Shown here: piece by piece, positions 29,471 through 39,438 of the stretch
How the letters are laid out: the number at the start of each line of letters is the position of its first letter
Numbering within the stretch: the first letter of the stretch is position 1
Assembly (NCBI GenBank): GCA_963759115.1
Contig: CAVWXT010000001.1
Coordinates: forward strand, 1,240,001 to 1,304,000
Length of the DNA: 64,000 bases
Direction of reading: 5' to 3'
Origin: CAVWXT01 sp963759115
Lineage (GTDB): Bacteria > Planctomycetota > Planctomycetia > Pirellulales > Thermoguttaceae
Notes under the pieces: generated by a model
The model's input: the letters and a program-made list of their open reading frames with translations, nothing else
Databases searched by the model: none
What the model was told of the DNA's origin: nothing
Translations under genes and position numbers: made by a program

Positions 29471-29989
29471 TCACTTCCGCCCGCGCGAGTCGGCCGTCCG
29501 GAAATGCTCGGCATCCATGCACTTGACGACCTTGCCGTCCTGAACCCAATAGACCACGTCCAATTGTTTCGGACGGCCGGGGGCGTAGAAGTCGATCTTG
29601 ACCCGCTGGGCGACCCCTTTCTCCTCGATGGGTTGCCAGCCGAGATCGGCAACGTCGGTCAGATGGCCTTCCAGCGGCGTGGCAGGGAAGAAGGTGCGGA
29701 TGCGGTAGTCATCGCCCGGCATCCTGCGAGCCAGGTAGTCCTTGACGGCTTGCGTGTTCGGATCGATGTCCGCGGCAGCAACCTTCGGACCCGCGCCATC
29801 GACGATGACACCAAACCGTGAGATCCCGTTGATCAGCAGCCCCACGAAACAAAGGAAGACGAGCACGTTCACGCCGACCAACGGCACAACGAAAGCCAGC
29901 CGACGACACTCAGTGGATTGTCTACCGGAGTCTCTCATGGCGGTCCCCTTTTCTGCAAGGAAGCGAGAGAACGTCCGCTTGCCTGCCAC
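29471..29989 (-). CDS. Single-pass membrane protein, unknown
   Basis: Up to 172 residues; an internal start at 29938 (MRDSGRQSTECRR) is equally possible. One hydrophobic helix (LAFVVPLVGVNVLVFLCFVG, about residues 31-50) is followed by an extracytoplasmic domain with DYLARRMPGDDYRIRTFFPA and QRVKIDFYAPGRPKQLDVVY. This looks like a small alpha/beta domain, but I cannot name the family. There is no operon partner: the next gene upstream is divergent. Confidence 0.6.
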   Translation of the reverse strand: MAGKRTFSRFLAEKGTAMRDSGRQSTECRRLAFVVPLVGVNVLVFLCFVGLLINGISRFGVIVDGAGPKVAAADIDPNTQAVKDYLARRMPGDDYRIRTFFPATPLEGHLTDVADLGWQPIEEKGVAQRVKIDFYAPGRPKQLDVVYWVQDGKVVKCMDAEHFRTADSRGRK

Positions 29990-30244
29990 TTAATTGTACA
30001 CCGCGCCGGCAAATTGCAATACGCGGAAACGCGGAAATCGCACACATGGCCCGACTTGCGCCATATTTATCTGGCATAAGTCTCCTCGCGGAACCGCCGC
30101 CGGTGTAGAATAGCCAGCGGGAACCAACGGTGCGGAAGCCACAACGGACGTACAAGAAAGTGCGTTTCACGCACCCTACGTCTTGCGGAGGTCACTCTGC
30201 GGGCGGGGTCCTCTGACAACCGGACACTTCGAGGAGATCGCGCG

Positions 30245-30427
30245 ATGAACGACGCACACCAAGAGGGATACGACGCCTTCAAGAGGGGGCTGCCCCAGGA
30301 CGACAATCCTTACCCCGCAGACGCCGACAAGAAAAGGCGATGGGAGGAAGGATGGGAGGACGCCAAGATCGACACCGACCTCAACCGCCGCTCGATCTGT
30401 TCCGAGCGTGAGGCCGACCCGGCGTGA
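30245..30427 (+). CDS. Rmf/CrpP-like small protein
   Basis: A 60-residue protein with the Rmf-fold pattern: a short helix with EGYDAFKRGLPQDDNPYP, then KKRRWEEGWEDA. In gammaproteobacteria Rmf dimerises 70S ribosomes; related small proteins in other phyla are of unproven function. GGAGA lies about 8 bases before the ATG. The gene is isolated and convergent with the large secreted-protein gene on the minus strand. Confidence 0.7.
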   Translation: MNDAHQEGYDAFKRGLPQDDNPYPADADKKRRWEEGWEDAKIDTDLNRRSICSEREADPA

Positions 30428-30468
30428 AGGCGCGGCAAGCCGTTTACCACTATCCCAACGGAATCGGG

Positions 30469-32747
30469 CTACGGCGTAATCCTGATCCGCAAGGGGTTCG
30501 TTGCAGCGCCGTCGCCGCGAACGACGATGACGTCGGCCATCGTGGGAACCGCGATCGCGGCCTTCGGCACCGTCCAGCGGACGCCCAGATCGTACCAGCC
30601 CAGGATCTCGCCTTCCACTTCCTGGCCGTTGACGTGCAACAGCACCTGTCCCGGCTGTGGGCCAAGACCTTCGCCGGCCAGCAGGACTTCGTCGCCCGCC
30701 TTGGCGGCCGTGGGCTCCAACTCGAAGGCCGCCGGGTCGACCGGCAGAATCTCGGCCGGGGCCAACTGGGCGCCGTTATTGGCCCGCGTGGTTTCCAGAA
30801 TCTCTTGATCGGCGTCCACCATAACGTGCAGCACGGTGAACGGCGGCTGGTCGGCCGGGGCATTGGGGTTCATCGCGTAGACTTCGACCGGCAGTCGAAT
30901 GTCGACGCTCTGCGTGTCGCCCGCCTCGATTGCGGTCACTCGGACGCCGGCCTGGGGCAATTCGGCGGCCAGCCTGTCGCCGTTGCTCGCCAGCAGCACG
31001 ACGTTGAACGGCTGCGTGATCGGCTGGCTGCTGTTGTTGCGGAACCAGACGCGATAGCGCGGCCCCAGGTTTTCGTCGGGATGGCCCGGATCGACGAACC
31101 GCACCGCCACCAGTTCGAGGTCATAAGCCGTCGGGGCAATCACCACCGGCGCCAGATCGACCCACGTGCCACAACTCACTGCGGGCAGCGGCTCCCACGC
31201 CGGCACTTCGCGGTAAACCCATTGCGGGCAGGGGTCGTAGATCACCGGCCGGCACCAGACCGGCCGCGGGTCCCAGAGGGGATGGCAGCGATGGTACCAC
31301 GACCATTCCACCCAGGGGCGCCACATCGGATACCAGCACGGCCCGGCAAAGAAAGTCGGCCCCCAGTAATAGTATCTCCGGCAATGGCTCGTATACGCGG
31401 GGCTAATCAGGCCGTGGTAGAAGTCGGGGTGGTGGCCGCGGAGGCGATCGACGCCCATATCGTTGTGAAGGCGATTGGCGTTCGCCGCATTGTTCACGCT
31501 GCCAAGGCCCGCAACGTGCTTCTGCAAGTTCATCCGCCGGGCCACGTCGCCCTGCTGAAACATGCGGTACTGATCGGCCAACTGGAGCTTCTTGGCCGTC
31601 TGGCCGGCGGTCAGATGGTCGAGATCGCCCGACTTGCCGCCCGGCAACGGAGGCTGCGGCACGGAAACTGAGCCTGCGGCGGCCGCGTCGGACAACTGCT
31701 TTCCGGCGCCCGGCCGGCGTCCATTCCCCAAAGCGCCCGAAGCCGGGGCGTCATTCTTGTCGCTCTTACCATCGGTCAGCCGCTTGCGGACATCGGGGAT
31801 GGTAGACCGGTTGCCTGCGGGTGGCGGCTGAAATACGGAAGTTGAACCGGGTGCGATCGAGTCCGCCGGTTGTCTTCCAATTCCGGTCCGCCGTTCGCTC
31901 CCTGGCAGATTCGAACCGGGGGCGTCATTCCGGATGGATCGGCCCGAGGCGGGCGGTCCATTGTCCGCGTCGCCCCCGGAACGCTTGCGCGTCTCCGGCG
32001 CCTTCGACCGTTCCACCAAAGGCGCGGGTGGCGGTGGCGTCGTGGCGGGTGGCGCGTCGCTTGCCGCAAACCGGGCGGGCTGGTCGCGGGTCGTGCGCCC
32101 AGCGACGCAGACCCAGTGGCGCCGCGATCGCCCGACGTGATCCGCGGCGCGGCAGGACCGATCGGCACGGTATTCGGCGACCTGCCCGAGAAACCTGATT
32201 GGCTGGCAGCGGGCGGCGGTGCCGAGCGGTTTACCGACCCGCCGGAGAAATCCGAGCGGCTGGCAGCGGGCGGCGGCGGGGCCGAGCGATTGACCGACCC
32301 GCCCGAGAAATCGGTTCGACCAGCAGCGGACGGCGGTGCAGAGCGACCTGGCGACCCACCCGAGAAACCTGATTGGCTGGCAGCAGGTGGCGGTGCCGAG
32401 CGATTCGCCGACCCGCCCGAGAAACCTGATTGGCTGGCAGGCGGTGGTGGGGCCGAGCGACTGACCGACCCACCCGAGAAATCCGAGCGATTGTCAGCAG
32501 GCGGCGGCGCCGAGCGATTGACTGACCCGCCCGAGAAATCCGACCGGTTGGCGGGCGGCGGCGGCGCACTGCGCGACGGCGTGTTGTCGCGATTGCTGGC
32601 CGACGCCGGCTGACTGGTTCCCGATGGCCCGGGGGCTCCTGCCGCCTGGACGCCGAGTGCCCCAGACAGCATCGCCGTACCCAACGCACAAACAGTGAGC
32701 CGCGTAACGCAGACTCTTGAACCGCGGACCCCAGTGCGATGTCTCAT
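30469..32747 (-). CDS. Secreted repeat protein with CARDB-like and IPT/TIG-like domains, one frameshift
   Basis: About 759 residues when the two halves are joined. The start at 32747 gives a signal peptide (VTRLTVCALGTAMLSGALGV). Seven degenerate units of about 19-20 residues built on SGGSVNRSAPPPA and RSDF/QSGF follow (about 32200-32620). The frame breaks near 32040-32070, after which VERSKAPETRKRSGGDADNG continues. A Trp/Tyr-rich region (YYYWGPTFFAGPCWYPMW) precedes a CARDB-like beta domain (YRVWFRNNSSQPITQPFNVV; VDADQEILETTRANN) and a C-terminal IPT/TIG-like domain (VLLAGEGLGPQPGQVLLHVN). It is probably surface-exposed and adhesive or structural. The repeat DNA itself may cause the frame error. 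Confidence 0.7.
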
Positions 32748-33292
32748 GGCTGTCTCCCCACGCGTCGACCGATGATGGCAAGCTCCCTCCCGGCCTTACT
32801 GCGAAGCGTGTGCCAATCAGTAGACGCGCGGGGGCGACGCCTGCGACGAGTGCGGGTCTGATGACAAGAAACCGCGGGTATTTGCGGGCTATTCTCGGTA
32901 GCCGACGTGGTGCTTCCGCGGTCCCAGAAGGCCGCGGCGCCAGCCCGTCCGTCGTCGTTCGGACGAAAAGCGGAATCGCTTTGACTACACCGATCCACCT
33001 TGTCCGGTCCAACCAGATCCGGGTGGGCAAGCCGTGCGTGGGGGAATCGAAGCGGAGACTCACCGGCAACGGAGGCATCCTGGTGGTTGGTCATCGTCTT
33101 GCTTGACCAACGCTACGCTACTGCGCGGACATCCTTTACGGCTTGGTCACGGGCGAGGCCGTCTCGCCGTCGGAGCCTGAAATCGTCGCGTCGTGATGAT
33201 TGCGGAAACCAAAGACTCCCGACCCCGTTGTTTCGTTCCCCCGACCCCGTTGTTTCGTTTCGGAAAAGGAGCCGCTCCGGTTCGACTATTTG
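32748..33292. other. Gene-free interval
   Basis: About 545 bases with no convincing coding region. It holds the promoter side of the secreted repeat protein. At 33218-33259 there are two exact copies of CCCGACCCCGTTGTTTCGTT spaced 22 bases apart. No RNA gene is recognised. Confidence 0.5.
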
Positions 33293-34021
33293 TTAGGCGG
33301 TCTCCGCAATATGGGCAGATAGGACCTCAAGGAAGTCGTTCTTGCATCTTCCTCCTTCGGGAGTGGCGAGTGGTTCCCAAATGAACCAGATAAATGAACG
33401 CGACAACTTCAAGTAGGTGGTGTACACACTCTCGACCATCATGGCCAAGGTCTTCTCTGGATCCAGGATGTGACCATCGAGCGTTTGCATTGCCCAAACG
33501 GAGCCGTGCGCGAAATGCGAGAGCATGTTGTAGATGCATAGGTCGTTTGAACGTTCGAGCTTTTGCATGAGGCCCGTTATCCCTTGGTACCTGGCGCACC
33601 ACGAGTTTCGGCCGAAGTCTTCGGGCTCTTCGCGAAACGTTTCAGTAAACTGAGCGCGTCGCATGAGCAGGCGGCCGACATCGCCTTGTTTACCCAGTAT
33701 CTTCATGTAACGGGCCTTCGCATGCTTATCGAATTCGAGATAGTCGCGCACCAAATCTTCATCCTTGATTACAGCTTCCAGAGCAACATCGAATTCCAGG
33801 CAGCCACGACAAATGACCGATAAGTCGGGGATGAGATGCGGATTGCAAATTGCATCAAGCGTGCCCATTGACATCGAGTAACGAGCCCACACGTAGTACG
33901 CGGCGTGACGTTGGAGATGTCCCTTGCAACGCTCCTCGATGCGAAGCAACCATGCGTCGTAGAACTTCTGAAGGTAGGCAAACGACTGTTTGAATCGAGG
34001 TATGTTTTTCGTTTCAATCAC
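33293..34021 (-). CDS. DUF5677-like helical protein
   Basis: A 242-residue, mostly helical protein. The segment LCIYNMLSHFAHGSVWAMQT, with a conserved-looking Ser-His-x3-His core, and LSVICRGCLEFDVALEAVI match my memory of DUF5677 proteins, which are uncharacterised and often found in defence or mobile regions. Base composition is less GC-rich than in the metabolic genes, and it borders the accessory patch of 34-39 kb. No enzyme motif can be assigned. Confidence 0.55.
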   Translation of the reverse strand: MIETKNIPRFKQSFAYLQKFYDAWLLRIEERCKGHLQRHAAYYVWARYSMSMGTLDAICNPHLIPDLSVICRGCLEFDVALEAVIKDEDLVRDYLEFDKHAKARYMKILGKQGDVGRLLMRRAQFTETFREEPEDFGRNSWCARYQGITGLMQKLERSNDLCIYNMLSHFAHGSVWAMQTLDGHILDPEKTLAMMVESVYTTYLKLSRSFIWFIWEPLATPEGGRCKNDFLEVLSAHIAETA

Positions 34022-34197
34022 CTAACGTCCTGCGGGCCGGCTGACGTAACAAGTGGGGCATCACTAATTTGGCCTCCTCGGCAGAATCTGTGGGTTGATT
34101 TGGGCCGTGAAACTCAGTTTGAATCTGGATTTTCAGGGGTTTTCGTGATTTCGGGAGCCTCAACGATCTGATTCATAGATTCCATCCCCGTTTTTCC

Positions 34198-35494
34198 GTG
34201 GCAAAGGTCCGTGCGTTGCAGATGTGGGAACCCGACGAGGGCCGTTACACAACAAGAAAACCCCGGTTTTGCGGCTGTTTCCACCGTCATTTATTTGCCC
34301 TGCCATCCCTCAGAAAATCCACCTTGCCAGGACGAATCCCCCGTAGGCCCATTTTTCACCCACAGATTTTGCCGAAGACCCACAAATACTGGCTGGACGG
34401 CGAGTTCGGCCTGATGGGCGCTCGCTTGCAGACCTGGTTGCCCTACGGCGTACAAGTCTGGATCAATGGGCGCGAGTGGCTTGCCCGCCGTTTGGATCGC
34501 CGGGGGATCACCTACCGCCGCCACGACAACTGTTTCCCCTGGATTGAAGACTTCGACTCCGCCCAAAAATTGATGAACCGGATGCAATGCCATCGCTGGA
34601 TTCGCTCGTTGGACCGAGTTCTGGCGCGGTTGTGTCCCGGCTATCGACAGCGGTTGAACGGCCCGGAGGTGTACTGGACGGCGTTCCAGACGGAATGGGC
34701 GACCGACGTTTGTTTCGATTCGCCGGCCAGCCTGCAGGCCCTCTATCGGCCGTTGATTCGCGGTGCGATGACCGCCTTGAGTTGCGACAACATCTTGCGT
34801 TTTATGAGCAAGCGTCGCTCCTTCCAGGGCGAAGTGGACGCCAATCTCCGCCGACATGAAGGCGTCCGCATCAAACATCATCTGGGAGGCAATACGGTGA
34901 AGGCGTACGACAAGGCTGGCTCGGTCCTGCGGATTGAAACCACGATCAGCCAACCGAAGCAGTTTCGTGTTTTTCGCACCGCCCAGGGCGATCCACAAGG
35001 TGCGAAGGCATGGCGACCGTTGCGCAAGAGCGTGGCAGACCTTCATCGCCGGGCGGAGGTTTCGGAACAGGTCAATCGCCGCTATGCCGAGGCGCTGGCG
35101 ACACTGGACACCACTACGTCTTTGAGCGACCTTGTGACCCCCATTTGTCGCCCCGTGCGGCGTAATGGGACCCGTTGTCGCGCCCTTCGTCCCTGGTCGG
35201 ATGAAGACCGCACACTCTTGGAGGCGGTTACGCGCGGAGAGTACATCGCCGATGGTTTCACTAACCGTGACATCGCAACCCGATTGTATCCGGGCCGTCG
35301 TGCGGACCAAGGCGAACGTTCCCGCATCGCTTCGCGTGTCAGTTATCGACTGCGATTGTTGCGCCACACGGCTTGATCCGCAAAATTAAGGGTCAACGTC
35401 GTTACCATGTCACGCCCAAAGGTCGAAAAATAGCAAGTGCTCTGCTTGTTGCACAAACCGCAACACTTCAACAACTTAACGCACTAGCCGCATG
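34198..35494 (+). CDS. Unknown protein with YDK-LRIET motif and C-terminal winged helix, one frameshift
   Basis: Not recognised by name. The conserved-looking core has YWLDGEFGLMGARLQTWLPY, WLARRLDRRGITYRRHDNCF, then HHLGGNTVKAYDKAGSVLRI followed by ETTI. The C-terminal third contains 'DGFTNRDIATRLYPG' and, after a one-base shift near 35370-35378, KIKGQRRYHVTPKGRKIASA, a winged-helix end as in MarR/ArsR-type regulators; this reading stops at 35494. The YDK...LRxET pattern recalls phage gene-II/plasmid replication initiators, but the match is short. The first 50-60 residues look unnatural, so the true start may be lost. It is next to two IS elements, in keeping with a mobile gene. Confidence 0.5.
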
Positions 35495-35513
35495 AAACTT
35501 TGTGGAGAAATCC

Positions 35514-35806
35514 TCAATCCTGAAGGCTAATGGCATACCACGTCGAAACGCGCACCTTCTCCAGGGGATCGCAGAATCGAAAAGCAGCTTGGAGACGTTT
35601 ATCGTTCGTTACAATCGTGTCACCATCGGCTGCATACAGTGCCAGCATAATATCGGGAACATCATTGCGGTTTGCACGGAGGTCTCCGAGGCTGTTCATG
35701 CTTTCGGTACTCCAAGAATCAATGTATGCAAGCGCAAACGTGATGTGGAGTCGGAAAAAGCGACGCAGAGAAGGGTTCGCCAGAATAGCGTCGTACAAGG
35801 AATTGG
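35514..35806 (-). pseudogene. PIN-like toxin/nuclease gene split by an ISL3 element
   Basis: The minus strand reads SLYDAILANPSLRRFFRLHI, then NDVPDIMLALYAADGD and TIVTNDKRLQAAF. The acidic residue followed by 'TNDK' is the usual last strand of PIN-domain ribonucleases (VapC-like). The reading frame is interrupted at 35806 by the ISL3 element. On the other side of the element, at 37192 and beyond, the same frame can be continued (INLNTVMN joins SLYDAI), so the original start is just outside the insertion. The remaining part lacks the PIN N-terminus, so the gene is inactive. Confidence 0.6.
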
Positions 35807-37191
35807 GGCTCTCCGCCAACTTTGGGGAGGAAGGATTGAGGCATACAAGATGTTGTGGTTGTGTTATCATGCCTACGGAGGGGGGCATGGATATTGGAAA
35901 GCAGGTCAGGGAGGACCGAAAATGTGCGAGACGAGCCAATTCAGTGCGTGGACGGTGGCGTTGAACCTGCCGGGATATGAGGTGTCGCACTATGCCGAGG
36001 ATGGGATCGACGGCGTGTTGCGGCTGAGTGTGATTCCGACTCAGATTATCGAACTATGCCCAGATTGCAGTCGCCCTTGTGACTCGTGGCATCAGAAACG
36101 ATGGTTGGAAAACATTGTGGATTTGCCGTTGGGCGGTCGGCCGGTGTGTTTGAAGGTTCGCGTATTTCAGTATCAGTGCGAGCATTGCGGCCGCACTTGG
36201 ACGCCGCATTGTCCGATCGTGGGCGAGGGAACATGGGCGACCACCCGATTGATTGCGCGGGCGGCGGAGTTGGTTCGCCGATCCGACGTGGCCAATGCCG
36301 CAGCGTTCTTCGGAATCCCAGAGAAGACCCTGGAGCGTTGGTATTACGACTATGTGGAGTGTCAGAAGACGGCGGCTGACGCCACCGGGCAGCCGATTCG
36401 CTCCCTTGGGATCGACGAGTTGTCGCTAAAAAAAAGCACCGTCAATTCGTCGCGGTAATCATCGACCACACGAACCACCGTGTGCTGGAAGTGCTGGAAA
36501 GCCGGGAAAAAGCCCAAGTGAAGGCGTACTTGGAGGCGGGTCGCAGCAGCGGCCGGTTTGCGGCGTTAGAGGAAGTCACGACCGACATGTGGGACGGGTA
36601 CGTGGAAGCGGTCAAAGAGGCATTTGCAGGGAAAAGTGCGGGTGACTGTGGATCGTTTCCACGTGATGCAGAACTTCCAGGAGCGTTTGACGGACGCTCG
36701 GCGCGAGATTCAGCGTGGGCTCTCCAAAGAGGAGGCCAAGGCGTTGAAAGGCAGTCGGTGGCTGTGGCAAACCAATGACGAAAACTTGACAAGTGAAGAA
36801 CGACGGGAACTGGAGGGGTTGTGTCGGCAGTTTCCGCGATTGGGCGACCTTCGCCAGCAGCGTGAGGCGCTACGGCAGATTTTTGAAGACCATCGTCTTC
36901 AGACGGCCGAAGGAGGAGCACGGCGTTTGCGGGATTGGATCGTCCAGGCCCGTCAACTTGGCTTGGCTGCGTTGAACGCTTTCTGCCAGACGTTGGAGAA
37001 CTGGCTGGACAAGATTGCCAACTACTTCATCAACAGATCGACGAACGGCCCAACCGAAGGGTTCAATCACGGATTACGTGCCATCCTCTGGCGGGCCTTT
37101 GGGATGACCAACTTTCAGCACTTCCGTGCCCGTGTCTTACACACGTTCGGAAGACCCAAACCACAATAATCCCCAAACTTGGCGGAGAGCC
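35807..37191 (+). mobile_element. ISL3-family insertion sequence, about 1,385 bp
   Basis: The terminal inverted repeats start GGCTCTCCGCCAACTTTGGG (35807) and, from the other end, GGCTCTCCGCCAAGTTTGGG (ending 37191). GGCTCT is the usual ISL3 end. The flanks are GGAATTGG (35799-35806) and GGAATTCA (37192-37199), an imperfect 8-base target duplication that agrees in six positions. The element carries one transposase gene with two frame breaks and sits in a PIN-like gene. Confidence 0.8.
35922..37169 (+). pseudogene. ISL3 transposase, broken at an A8 run and again at about 36635
   Basis: The start at 35922 is set by GGGAGG about 8 bases upstream. The zinc-ribbon N-domain has CPDCSRPCDSWHQKRW and CEHCGRTWTP, followed by an HTH (RRSDVANAAAFFGIPEKTLE) and the DDE domain from SLGIDELSLKK. 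At the A8 run (36428-36435) reading must move back one base to continue KHRQFVAVIIDHTNHRVLEV. Near 36635 it must move forward to VRVTVDRFHVMQNFQERL. The rest is normal and ends with NGPTEGFNHGLRAILWRAFG. The A8 run preceded by 'CT' contains A-AAA-AAA, which could slip, but the second break argues for decay or sequence error. Confidence 0.8.
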
Positions 37192-37245
37192 GGAATTCAT
37201 TACGGTGTTGAGATTTATAGACGTTTGGGAGTGCGCGGTTTCTGG

Positions 37246-38983
37246 CTACGTTTGAAGCTCGACGCCCAGAAGGTCGAGGGCCTGTTGCTGGGGAGGCGTG
37301 GGCCGGGTGAGCAGATAGAATTCCGTCGTCGGGTCCGATTGCAGGCGGACGCGGTTCTTGCAGAGCGTACCCAAGTCCGCTACGAGGCTGCGGAAGCTGT
37401 GCACCGGTTCGTCCGACGCCGTCCGCTTGGTCCAGTCTTTCCGCTTCGCCGCCGGTGAACGTGGGGCGGGCGCCACGATGCTTTTTCGCGCGGCTTCCGC
37501 CGACTCCTTGTCGTGGTCGTCGAAGAGAACCGCCGCCAGGCGCTTCCGCATGTGCCACTCCACGTAGTACGACAACATGCACAAGAACACGTGGGCCTTG
37601 ATTCGCTCGTCTAGCCAGTGGTAGATCGGCCGCACGTGCAGATCAATCGTCTTCATCGAACGGAAGGCCCGTTCCACTTTGGCCAGGTCTTTGTAGGCCC
37701 GCACCGTGCTCTCCGACGAGAGGGCGGCTTCCGCAACCGAGGTGCGAATCACGTACAATCCGTCCAGCGCCGCCTCGGCCACGATCCGCGCTTCATCGCG
37801 ACGGTAGGCGAACTTCTGCTCCTCGATCTCCAACTGGAAGTGCTTGCCGACCTTGTCGTGGTTGAGCACCTTGCCCACACGCAGTCCGATCTGCTCTTTG
37901 CTGCGTAAGGGACGCCGGCTGCGTCGCGTGGCGGCGGCGATCTCCTCCAGCTTCTTTTCCGTGGCCGCCAACAACTCACGTCGCTTGCGGGCACGTTCGT
38001 CGGCCAAGAGCGGATTGCGACAGACTACCAGCCGTTCGCCCGGGTAGTCGGGCGAGGAGATCTCCACCAGGTCGCGCTCGTCGAACAGCGACGGCTGAAT
38101 CAGGCCCTGGGAAGCCAGTTTCTGAATGCTGTCGGCCCGCAAGGCCGTGATCCAATCCAGTCCTTCCACGTCACGCAGCGACTGGTCGATCCGTTTGCTG
38201 GTGATCATGCCCCGATCACCCACCAGGACCACACGCGTGACGCCGAAACGCAAACGGAGTTTCTCGATTTGAGAGGCCAGCGTGTTGGGGTCGGCCGTGT
38301 TGCCCTCGAAGACCTCGATGGCCACCGGACAGCCCTCCGCGTTGCACAGCAGGCCATAGACGATCTGCGGAAAGCGCCGCTTGCCGTCGCGGTTGTAGCC
38401 GAACTGGACGAGCCCCGCATGGTGACCAGTGTAGTAGCTGCTACTGACGTCGTAGAGCACCAAGGTGCCGTCTTGGAGGTGCCGGTTGGCCAGCTTGGTT
38501 TCGATCCGCGTTTGCCGCGCACCAGCCAATCCAGCGCCTGGTAGATTTCTTCTTCGGCGACCTCGCCCAATCCCAGTTCCACGGCCAGGCTCGTGGTGGC
38601 CGTTTCTTCTTTCAGTCCACGGCAGGTAGCCAGCTTCGACTGCGGCGCGATCAGTCGCATGACGATCAAGAGGCGGTCAACAACGACCGCTCCCGGCAAG
38701 GCCGCGAGGCGAGGACGCCCTCCAGGCCCATCTGCCGCAGGGAACCCCATACGGCGGCGACATGGCCATGCGGCAGACTGCGAACGATTTCCCAGGGACC
38801 TTGATCGGCCGGCGTCTCTCCCGCCAGCCTTCGGCGGATGGTGTCGATCAGGTCCGGCGGCAGATGGGAGAGATTGCCAAGCGTCTGGTGCTTGACCTTC
38901 TGGCCCTCGCGGAAGGATCGTCGCAGCAGATGGCTGACGTAGACCTTGCCGCGGTAGGTCCGCCTGGTAGTGGCTACGTGCAT
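37246..38983 (-). pseudogene. IS4/IS1634-family transposase, two frameshifts
   Basis: Large DDE transposase. The start at 38983 (MHVATTRRTYRGKVYVSHLL) leads to a helical N-domain. The frame breaks near 38700 (continues VVDRLLIVMRLIAPQSKLAT) and again near 38525 (continues AGARQTRIETKLANRHLQDG). The catalytic core follows: LVLYDVSSSYYTG (first Asp), VVLVGDRGMITS (second Asp) and the Y-x2-L-A-K-VE-x2-F motif in AYKDLAKVERAFRSMKTIDL (Glu). The stop is at 37246, only 54 bases from the ISL3 end, so the elements are packed together. I could not define convincing terminal repeats for this element. Confidence 0.8.
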
Positions 38984-39007
38984 GGAACCGTTCATGCGGT
39001 GTGGCAT

Positions 39008-39438
39008 GCCGCTCGTTTACAACGCGCCGCCGATTCTGTCAAGCGTTCCTACGATACTTTAGTGGCTACAACTTGCAGGCCAAAAATAGGCTGTCAGGCA
39101 AATTAAATCCTTACGCCACCACAACTTCTGCCGCAAGAACCGGCCGAAAACTAAAAGAAGTTCGGCTTAAAGGAGAGATTTGAAACTAGTTCTGGTGACT
39201 TCGCATCGTGTCCGAGAGCCGAACTATCAATGCGTTGGAGCGGCGCTTGTACCGCCGCCGTGGATTTAGGGCAGTTGCGGAGGTGATAATCCAATTGCCA
39301 CCACAACAAGGTAGCATGGCTAAGCCAGAAAGGTGCCCCCTTCTGACTATATTGACATTCTTGCAGTGGCTGACTATCTTGCACCTTGTAGCGGCATAAT
39401 CCAAATCTCTTAGGTACTCGCGATCGGACGGAACTGCG
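39008..39438. other. Gene-free interval
   Basis: About 430 bases between the IS4-type transposase and the metalloprotease. It contains no supported gene, RNA or hairpin. Part probably belongs to the end of the IS element, whose boundary I cannot place. Confidence 0.4.

Noticed and set aside
30424..31671. Plus-strand open frame of 415 codons
   Set aside because: It lies antisense to the CARDB/IPT protein, which has clear domain structure. The plus-strand translation is His/Arg-rich without any recognisable motif.
32200..32620. CRISPR-like repeats of about 57-60 bases
   Set aside because: They are in-frame protein repeats of a secreted protein and vary as coding repeats do.
36420..36660. Programmed -1 frameshift as certain explanation for the first ISL3 transposase
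   Set aside because: A second, opposite break about 200 bases later also has to be corrected, so decay or sequence error explains the gene more simply. Kept only as a possibility.
37192..39100. Terminal inverted repeats for the IS4/IS1634-type element
   Set aside because: A TGGCTAC word occurs near both ends but in direct, not inverted, orientation, and no flanking duplication could be matched.
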